From Anaerolineaceae bacterium (GTDB taxonomy: Bacteria; Chloroflexota; Anaerolineae; JAAYZQ01), in NCBI GenBank assembly GCA_012514775.1, contig JAAYZQ010000321.1, positions 1-6,940 of the forward strand: DNA of 6,940 bases. Direction: 5' to 3'. This document shows positions 1-4,410 of this stretch, piece after piece. The translations under genes were made by a program, and so were the position numbers. Numbering within the stretch: position 1 is the first letter of the stretch; each line of letters opens with the position of its first letter. The notes under the pieces are model-generated. The model made no database searches. It was not told where the DNA came from and worked only from the letters and a program-made list of their open reading frames with translations.

Positions 1-657
1 GATCAGCCATCCGTCGCCGTTGATGCCCAGGCTGGCCCGCTGCCTCGCGCCGTTCACGCCTGGGTGAAACTGGTCAAGGTTCACCCCCGTTTTGAGCACC
101 GTGATGCGCTCCTCCGGCGCCCCCATCTGCCGCACGTAGCTGCGCATCTGGGGCGTAAATACCACCACGCGCTGCGCCGCCTTCAGGGCCAGCCTTTCCA
201 TGGCCCGGGCCATGGGCCGCACCCAACGCTCGGGCATCATGGTGTGATAGGGCTCCAGCACCACGTCGACAAAGGGAACGCACGCCCTCATCAGCATGCA
301 AGCCAGCGGATAGCTGTTGGTCAGGGTCAGGCCGACGACGATGTCCGGCTGCCAGGTACGGAGCAGGCGCCGGACCTCGGCCAGGCTGCTGGCGGCCCAG
401 CTCAGGTGGCAGGCCAGTGGCAACTGGAGCGTTGCCGGCCGGATGACGGGCAGCGCCACCCCCGGGACGGCGCGGCTGACGGCCGGAAAAACCTCGCGCG
501 GCTGCCACCATCGCCTCTGCTTTCTCTCGGACCACAGGATGTCATAGTCAACGACCTGCACCGCGTGTCCGCGCTGGGCGAGCCGTTCGGCCAGGTGATG
601 CTGGTGGATGACATTGCGGTTGATCCAGTTGGTTTCCTGGAAGAGGAGAATGCGCAA
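1..657 (-). CDS. Glycosyltransferase family 4, N-terminal domain (3' part outside window)
   Basis: The frame stays open from a TTG codon at 657-655 to the left edge: 219 codons, no stop. It begins LRILLFQETNW, the usual first beta-strand of GT-B glycosyltransferases. Residues 1-170 or so give alternating strands and helices, including a strand at PDIVVGLTLTNS. Near the end comes ITVLKTGVNLDQFHPG, the classic linker before the second Rossmann domain of GT4 enzymes (compare 'VIPNGVDLERFRP'). The C-terminal donor-binding domain with the E-x7-E motif is not in the window. GT4 enzymes transfer a sugar from a nucleotide donor, typically at the cytoplasmic membrane face during glycan assembly; donor and acceptor cannot be told here. 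I chose TTG because AAGGAG (671-666) lies 8 nt upstream. A GTG at 693-691 is the alternative: it would overlap the epimerase stop by 4 nt but has no Shine-Dalgarno sequence. It follows the epimerase closely and is probably co-transcribed with it. Confidence 0.87.
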   Translation of the reverse strand, partial: MRILLFQETNWINRNVIHQHHLAERLAQRGHAVQVVDYDILWSERKQRRWWQPREVFPAVSRAVPGVALPVIRPATLQLPLACHLSWAASSLAEVRRLLRTWQPDIVVGLTLTNSYPLACMLMRACVPFVDVVLEPYHTMMPERWVRPMARAMERLALKAAQRVVVFTPQMRSYVRQMGAPEERITVLKTGVNLDQFHPGVNGARQRASLGINGDGWLI

Positions 658-665
658 GGAATCAG

Positions 666-671
666 CTCCTT
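666..671 (-). promoter_or_regulatory. Shine-Dalgarno site that decides the TTG start of the GT4 gene
   Basis: AAGGAG reads on the minus strand at 671-666, with an 8-nt spacer to the TTG at 657. No comparable site precedes the alternative GTG at 693, so the TTG is favoured despite being a rarer start codon. Confidence 0.6.
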
Positions 672-689
672 CCGTGCTGCGAGAAGAGC

Positions 690-1637
690 TCACATGACAT
701 CGGTGTTGATCACCGGCGACGAGCCCACGCAGTAGACACTGCGCATCCAATTCACGGTGCGCTTCACGCCCTCTCGCAACGGCACGCTGACGGCAAAACC
801 CAGGTCTCGCTGGGCCTTGCTGTTGTCCACCATCTTGATCTTGGTAGTGAAGGGCTCGCCATCTTTATAGCTCACGAGGGAGGGATCGGCCCCGGTGGCC
901 TCCAGCACATAGTCCGAGAGGGTTTCGATGTCGTGGAACTCGCCCCCGCCGATATTATAAACCTCGCCCGGCTTGAAGTTATCGATGATGTTGGCCAGGG
1001 CGGAAACGGCGTCGCTGACGTAGGTCGAGGTCCGCTTGTGTCCCCGGTAGACGGTGTAGGGGATGCCCTGCAGCGCCCGATAGCAGAACAGGCAGTTGAC
1101 GCTGCGGTAGGGGCTGTAGAATTCACCGGGACCATAGGTGTTGAAGAGCCGCACGCGCACCGTCTCGGTGCCGTGCATGGCCGCCGAGTTCAAGCACTGC
1201 ATCTCGCTCACCCACTTGGTCATGGCATAGTCGTTGAGCTGCTTGATCTCGACCTGGTCCATGACGTCTTCGCCCATCAGCCCCTCGTAGTCGCCATACA
1301 CCTCGGAGCTGCTGAAAAAGACCATGCGAAAGCCCTGGCGCTCTTGCCAACGGATGATGTTCTTGGTGCCGACGGCGTTGGTCTGCCACAGCGTATCGTA
1401 ATAGTCCTCTCCATTCCAGCGCCCGAACTCGGCGGCCAGGTGGTACACGCAGTCAAAGTCGTGGGCCAGCATCACCCGCTCCACCTGTCGATACGAGCCG
1501 ACGTCGCAGCGAACGTAGCGCTCATCGTGATACTGGCGCAGGTCCAGCAGCCACACGTCGTGGCCCCTGCCTCTCAGCTCGGGAACAAGGTGCCGGCCGA
1601 TGGTTCCCAACGCTCCCGTTACCAAAACCTTGGACAT
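690..1637 (-). CDS. NAD-dependent epimerase/dehydratase, extended SDR family
   Basis: A complete 315-residue protein, normal for extended short-chain dehydrogenases that act on nucleotide sugars (UDP-glucose 4-epimerase / dTDP-glucose 4,6-dehydratase type). The glycine-rich dinucleotide loop TGALGTIG is at residues 7-14. LLDLR at 30-34 ends strand beta-2, and its acidic residue (D32) favours NAD over NADP. CVYHLAA is at 63-69, the catalytic serine region SSSEVYG at 109-115, and the catalytic pair Y137 and K141 sits in YAMTK. LFNTYGPGE (164-172) and RTSTYVSDA (202-210) are the usual sugar-nucleotide-binding and C-terminal motifs. The exact substrate cannot be read from the sequence, so I give no gene symbol. 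The ATG at 1637 has AAGGAG at 1647-1642 (4-nt spacer) and AGGA at 1650-1647 (9-nt spacer). It starts 13 nt after the wecB remnant's stop. The TGA at 692-690 sits 32 nt before the GT4 TTG start. It likely makes a sugar donor for the neighbouring glycosyltransferases. Confidence 0.93.
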   Translation of the reverse strand: MSKVLVTGALGTIGRHLVPELRGRGHDVWLLDLRQYHDERYVRCDVGSYRQVERVMLAHDFDCVYHLAAEFGRWNGEDYYDTLWQTNAVGTKNIIRWQERQGFRMVFFSSSEVYGDYEGLMGEDVMDQVEIKQLNDYAMTKWVSEMQCLNSAAMHGTETVRVRLFNTYGPGEFYSPYRSVNCLFCYRALQGIPYTVYRGHKRTSTYVSDAVSALANIIDNFKPGEVYNIGGGEFHDIETLSDYVLEATGADPSLVSYKDGEPFTTKIKMVDNSKAQRDLGFAVSVPLREGVKRTVNWMRSVYCVGSSPVINTDVM

Positions 1638-1650
1638 CGTTCTCCTTCCT

Positions 1651-1983
1651 CTAGCTCGACTCGGATACCGACCCGGTCAGGATGACCTTCGCAATTCGCT
1701 CGCCTGCGCAACTATCCCACAGTGGAGGGATCTTGCCAGCGTGGCCATTTCTATCGAGTGCACGCTGCACCTCTGCGCACAGCCTGTCCGTGTCCTGGCC
1801 CACCAGGACATGCGTGCCCTGCGCACATGTAATCGGTCTTTCGGTTTTCTCTCGCATGCTCGGCAGGGGACACCTATAGTGGACGAGCATCTGTTCCACG
1901 CACCTCGCTGCCTTCAGCGCAGCTATCACCGGGGCCACCTTCATTAAGTTGGGGCGGGCACCTGCCACGTGCACGATCTTTAT
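1651..1983 (-). pseudogene. wecB: Remnant of non-hydrolysing UDP-N-acetylglucosamine 2-epimerase gene, internal deletion
   Basis: The first ~35 codons (KIVHVAGARPNLMKVAPVI, then ..ALKAARCVEQMLVH) match the N-terminus of WecB-type epimerases, which interconvert UDP-GlcNAc and UDP-ManNAc. The sequence then jumps to the WecB C-terminus: MREKTERPITCAQGTHVLVG equals the family's 'LRENTERPxTxxxGTNxLVG', and PPLWDSCAGERIAKVIL equals 'PxLWDGxAAERI'. About 260 of the usual ~370 residues are missing, including the first domain's catalytic residues and most of the UDP site, so no active enzyme could result. The junction lies near 1875. The codon where the start is expected (1983-1981) reads ATA instead of ATG, with GGGAG 8 nt upstream. 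The first usable start is a GTG at 1974, which gives 107 residues but is badly spaced. No stop interrupts the fused frame, so the damage may be recent. It sits 18 nt after the GT2 stop and 13 nt before the epimerase, as an intact operon member would. An assembly error is the main alternative. Confidence 0.85.
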
Positions 1984-1991
1984 GCTACCGT

Positions 1992-1996
1992 CTCCC
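1992..1996 (-). promoter_or_regulatory. Shine-Dalgarno site of the decayed wecB gene
   Basis: GGGAG reads on the minus strand at 1996-1992, 8 nt before the ATA at 1983-1981 where the WecB start (MKIVHVAG) is expected. Its distance to the next possible start, GTG at 1974, is 17 nt, too far for good initiation. It therefore marks the ATA position as the ancestral start. Confidence 0.5.
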
Positions 1997-2001
1997 AGAT
2001 C

Positions 2002-2949
2002 TCAGCCCTGCGGCGCCCTGCCGTCCCGCGCCGCGCCGAACTCCATGAGCAGTGCGCGCACCGAATGCAACATGATGCCCGAAAACAGGCTCAGGCTGCC
2101 CAGGACGGTGAGCAGCACGCTGATGAGGGCATAGCCGATGGCCAGTTGCTTCGTCCGGCCGTAGACAATGACCACCCACCATCCCCAGCCCACACCCACC
2201 AGGAGCAGGAAGAGGCCCGCCAGCCCGAAGAAGAACAGCGGCCGGTACTGCCCCACCAGGCGCAGCACGCCGTTGAGGACCATCAGCCCGTGGGCCACCA
2301 CCGGCCGCTTGGGCTTGTCTACATAGTCGGCGGTGATGGGCACCTCGGCCAGGCGCAGCCCCAGCTCGTGGGCCAGGAACTGCATCTCTGACTCGACCGA
2401 AAAGCCGTTGGAGGAAAAGCTGACGCACTCCACGGCCCGCGGCGAAAAGGCGCGGAAGCCGCTTTGCGAGTCGCTCACGCGCAGGCCCGAGGCCAGGTTG
2501 GTCAGCGAGGTAAAGGCCCAATGTCCCAGGATGCGGTGGCGGGGCACGCCGCACTCTTTTTCCAGGTAGCGCGAGCCGACCACCATGTCGGCCTGGCCCT
2601 CCAGGATGGGGGCCAGCACCTGGGGCACCTCCTCGGGCTGGTGCTGTCCGTCGCCGTCGAGCATGACGATGGCCAGGGGGTCCAGCTCCCGGGCCTTGCA
2701 AAAGCCGGTGTTCAGCGCCGCGCCCTTGCCCCGGTTGACCCCGTGGCGCACCACCAGGGCCCCCGCGGCGGCGGCGATCTCGGCCGTGGCGTCGCTGGAG
2801 CCGTCGTCCACCACGATCACCGTATCGGCGTGGCGGCAGGTCTGGAGCACAACGCTGCCGATGGTGCGCGCCTCGTTGTAGGCCGGGATGATGGCCACCA
2901 CCCTCGGCTCACCCTCGAGCAGATCCGGTTTTACCTTCTGTTTTACCAT
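2002..2949 (-). CDS. Family 2 glycosyltransferase, DPM/DPG-synthase-like, with two C-terminal membrane segments
   Basis: From the ATG at 2949 the protein has 315 residues. A GT-A domain fills about residues 16-230: VVAIIPAYNEA (17-27), IVVDDGSSD (45-53) for the nucleotide, NRGKGAALNTG (72-82), and the metal-binding LDGDGQHQPEE (98-108). Then come VGSRY (124-128), the acceptor-region motif SDSQSGFRAFS (159-169) and ESEMQFLAHELGLRLAEVPI (186-205). These are the landmarks of enzymes like dolichol/polyprenol-phosphate mannose synthase, which move a sugar from a nucleotide donor to a polyprenyl phosphate. Two hydrophobic stretches, about 237-263 and 268-297, should anchor it in the cytoplasmic membrane. 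The donor sugar is unknown. Start: the frame is open to a TTG at 2973, but AAGAGG (2967-2962) supports either GTG at 2955 (6-nt spacer) or ATG at 2949 (12-nt spacer); two or more residues are uncertain. It precedes the wecB remnant by 18 nt and is likely in one transcript with the genes to its left. Confidence 0.93.
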   Translation of the reverse strand: MVKQKVKPDLLEGEPRVVAIIPAYNEARTIGSVVLQTCRHADTVIVVDDGSSDATAEIAAAAGALVVRHGVNRGKGAALNTGFCKARELDPLAIVMLDGDGQHQPEEVPQVLAPILEGQADMVVGSRYLEKECGVPRHRILGHWAFTSLTNLASGLRVSDSQSGFRAFSPRAVECVSFSSNGFSVESEMQFLAHELGLRLAEVPITADYVDKPKRPVVAHGLMVLNGVLRLVGQYRPLFFFGLAGLFLLLVGVGWGWWVVIVYGRTKQLAIGYALISVLLTVLGSLSLFSGIMLHSVRALLMEFGAARDGRAPQG

Positions 2950-3024
2950 GGACACGTCACACCTCTTGATCAACCAGGCGGCACATCCGTCTACGATGCG
3001 GATCTCGCTTCGATGCAGTCACGT

Positions 3025-3042
3025 GGGGCCAGGCACGGCCCC
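3025..3042 (-). other. Perfect 6-bp GC hairpin just after the nucleotidyltransferase stop
   Basis: On the minus strand, GGGGCC (3042-3037) and GGCCCC (3030-3025) flank a 6-nt loop, starting 3 nt past the TAG at 3048-3046. No T-run follows, so it is not a standard intrinsic terminator. It could protect the 3' end or slow RNA polymerase. The remaining intergenic bases up to the GT2 start show no convincing promoter. Confidence 0.3.
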
Positions 3043-3045
3043 GGT

Positions 3046-4278
3046 CTATTCCAGGCCACTCTGCACCAGGGGCCGGTGCAGGCTGCGGGCCAGGGCGCGC
3101 CCCACCCGCAGGGGATGCGCCAGGCGGGCCCGCCACGCCGGCAGGTCATCGGGCAGGCCATAGCGCGCTGCCAGCCACTCCCGCGGAGGAAAGAGGATCG
3201 CGGCGGCCATGCCTGCAGTATCGGCCGGCCGGTCGGCCAGGGCCGCATAGAGCAGCACCTGCCGCAGGCCGTGGAGGTCGCGCCCCGCCCCCTCCAGGGC
3301 GACCGCGGCGTCCAGGGGGGCCAGGCGGGCCAGCAGGCGGGCCTGGAGCGCCCCGGGCGCCAGGGCGCGGAGCACCTCCTCGGGCACCGGCGTGCCCAGC
3401 AGGCCGCGGGCGCCCAGCAGGCCGCGGTAGGCCGCCGTCCGCACCCCCAGCCGGCCGGCCCGCTCCACGAACCCCGGCCAGAAGGAAGCCGGCTCCTGCC
3501 GGGCCACCAGCCGGTCCAGGTCGGCGTAGCCCAGGAGCGAGCTGGCGTAGCCGTGGTGCACCGCCGGGTGCAGGCACAGGTGGACCAGCGTGTCCTCGAC
3601 GGAGAGCTGGAGGGCCTCGGCGCCGTCCCAGTGCAGGGGCCGGGCCGCGGCCCACAGCGCCTGGGACGCGACGCGAAAGAGCCCGCGGCACCAGTCGACG
3701 CCCACCAGGTCGTGCTGCACGTCCAGGCGGGTCGTCGTGCCCCCCTCCCGGCGCAGCCACTCCACGCCGCCGCCAAAGCGCTGCTGGAAGGGCAGCAGGT
3801 GCGCCGGCACCGACTCGGAGGGGTGATAGCCCTCCGCTTCCAGGACCGCGGCGGCGGCCCCGGCCTGGCCGGGGCGCACCAGCAGGTCCAGGTCGGTCAT
3901 GGGCCGCTGGGCCGGATGGTCATAGACCGTGGGGGCCAGGGCGCCGCCCTTGAGGACGAGGACGTCCACGCCGGCACGCCCCAGGGCCGCGGCGACCCGC
4001 GCCAGCTCGGCGGCCAGGCGCCGGTTGCGGAGGAGGCTGGTGCAGTAGCTGCCGCGGAGCTGCGCCGCGACGTCCGCCGGCACCCGGCACGGATCCAATG
4101 CCGCCAGCCGGTCGTGGAGCAGCGGCAGCAGGCCGTGGCGCCGGCCGGCGGCCAGCAGGGCCGGCCAGTCGATCCCCGCTTCCAGGCAGGCCCCGGCCGC
4201 GGCCCGCGCCGTTTCGTCCCAGCGGGCACGGGTGCACAGAAACAACAGTTGATCGGTAGGTGTTAGCGATCGATTCAT
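3046..4278 (-). CDS. Nucleotidyltransferase family protein (NTP_transf_5-like)
   Basis: A complete 410-residue protein from the ATG at 4278. The first 60 residues (LLFLCTRARW ... DWPALLAAGRRHGLLPLLHDRL) match the helical N-terminus usual in the NTP_transf_5 family. The nucleotidyltransferase core follows: VLVLKGGAL (106-114) and RPMTDLDLLV (125-134), whose D129 and D131 would bind metal. A third acidic residue, D186, is in TRLDVQHDL. VEDTLVHLCLHPAVHHGYASSLLGYADLDRLV (227-258) is the conserved helical part; 260-410 is a leucine/alanine-rich helical tail. There are no signal peptide or membrane segments, so it is cytoplasmic. The family is often seen beside polysaccharide genes, but its reaction is unestablished; transfer of a nucleotide or phosphate-linked group is only an inference. 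The frame is open to an ATG at 4359, but that 27-residue extension is coded by the tandem repeats and resembles nothing in the family. No Shine-Dalgarno precedes 4278; a promoter placed for leaderless transcription does. Confidence 0.82.
   Translation of the reverse strand: MNRSLTPTDQLLFLCTRARWDETARAAAGACLEAGIDWPALLAAGRRHGLLPLLHDRLAALDPCRVPADVAAQLRGSYCTSLLRNRRLAAELARVAAALGRAGVDVLVLKGGALAPTVYDHPAQRPMTDLDLLVRPGQAGAAAAVLEAEGYHPSESVPAHLLPFQQRFGGGVEWLRREGGTTTRLDVQHDLVGVDWCRGLFRVASQALWAAARPLHWDGAEALQLSVEDTLVHLCLHPAVHHGYASSLLGYADLDRLVARQEPASFWPGFVERAGRLGVRTAAYRGLLGARGLLGTPVPEEVLRALAPGALQARLLARLAPLDAAVALEGAGRDLHGLRQVLLYAALADRPADTAGMAAAILFPPREWLAARYGLPDDLPAWRARLAHPLRVGRALARSLHRPLVQSGLE
3395..3427 (-). 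repeat. Perfect 15-nt direct repeat inside the nucleotidyltransferase gene
   Basis: On the plus strand, cccagcaggccgcgg occurs at 3395-3409 and again at 3413-3427, a period of 18 nt, or six codons. It encodes RGLLGA followed by RGLLGT (residues 285-296). This looks like a small in-frame duplication in a helical region. Confidence 0.6.
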
Positions 4279-4314
4279 GGAGCGGATTGTAGGGGCCGGG
4301 CTTGCCCCTGCCCA
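4279..4314 (-). promoter_or_regulatory. Putative sigma-70-like promoter giving a leaderless mRNA
   Basis: On the minus strand TGGGCA (4314-4309; 4 of 6 to TTGACA) is followed by exactly 17 nt and then TACAAT (4291-4286; 5 of 6 to TATAAT). Seven nt separate the -10 box from the ATG at 4278-4276, so transcription would begin at or next to the A of the start codon. The absence of any Shine-Dalgarno fits a leaderless transcript. The -35 part lies inside the first tandem-repeat unit. Confidence 0.4.
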
Positions 4315-4410
4315 GGATGGACGCAACCGCAGGGGTAGCCCCTGCCCGGGATGGGCCACCGCGAGGGTGGCCCCTACCCTGGATGGGCAACCGCAGGGAT
4401 TGCCCCTACC
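4289..4410. repeat. Tandem array of about 3.7 copies of a 32-34 nt GC-rich repeat
   Basis: Units on the plus strand: 4289-4320, 4321-4354, 4355-4386 and a partial 4387-4410. Shared blocks in order are GCAACCGC, AGGGG, GCCCCTRCCC and GGATGG; copies differ by point changes and 1-2 nt indels. Each unit has a small inverted repeat, AGGGG against CCCCT with a loop of a few bases, so either strand's RNA could form a chain of short hairpins. The array fills nearly all the space between the C25 peptidase stop (4408-4406) and the nucleotidyltransferase start. It reaches the last bases of the peptidase gene. It has no T-run, so it is not an ordinary intrinsic terminator. It may be a local sample of a dispersed genomic repeat family. 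Confidence 0.8.

Noticed and set aside
74..535. A minus-strand 153-codon frame in the GT4 region
   Set aside because: It is out of frame with the TTG-started GT4 protein, which has the expected strand/helix order and the KTGVNLDQFHPG motif.
64..735. A 223-codon plus-strand frame at the left edge
   Set aside because: It is His/Arg/Pro/Gly-rich with no family resemblance and lies opposite the well-supported GT4 frame.
933..1685. A 250-codon plus-strand frame opposite the epimerase
   Set aside because: Its composition reflects the complement of SDR codons, and the minus strand has a complete SDR protein with all catalytic motifs.
1651..1974. A functional small 107-residue protein
   Set aside because: Both halves align to the ends of WecB, the catalytic middle is gone, and its only usable start is poorly spaced from the ribosome binding site. 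A conserved short form is not excluded but has no support here.
2464..4266. A 600-codon open frame on the plus strand
   Set aside because: It is antisense to the GT2 and nucleotidyltransferase genes, is rich in Gly, Arg, Pro, Gln and His with no recognisable motif, and exists because GC-rich third positions suppress stops. The opposite frames carry clear family motifs.
4279..4359. N-terminal extension of the nucleotidyltransferase from the ATG at 4359
   Set aside because: The extra 27 residues are encoded by the tandem repeats and do not resemble the family, whose normal N-terminus begins right at the ATG at 4278.
4289..4410. CRISPR array or intrinsic terminator
   Set aside because: The copies are directly adjacent without unique spacers, diverge in sequence and length, and have no T-run after any hairpin.
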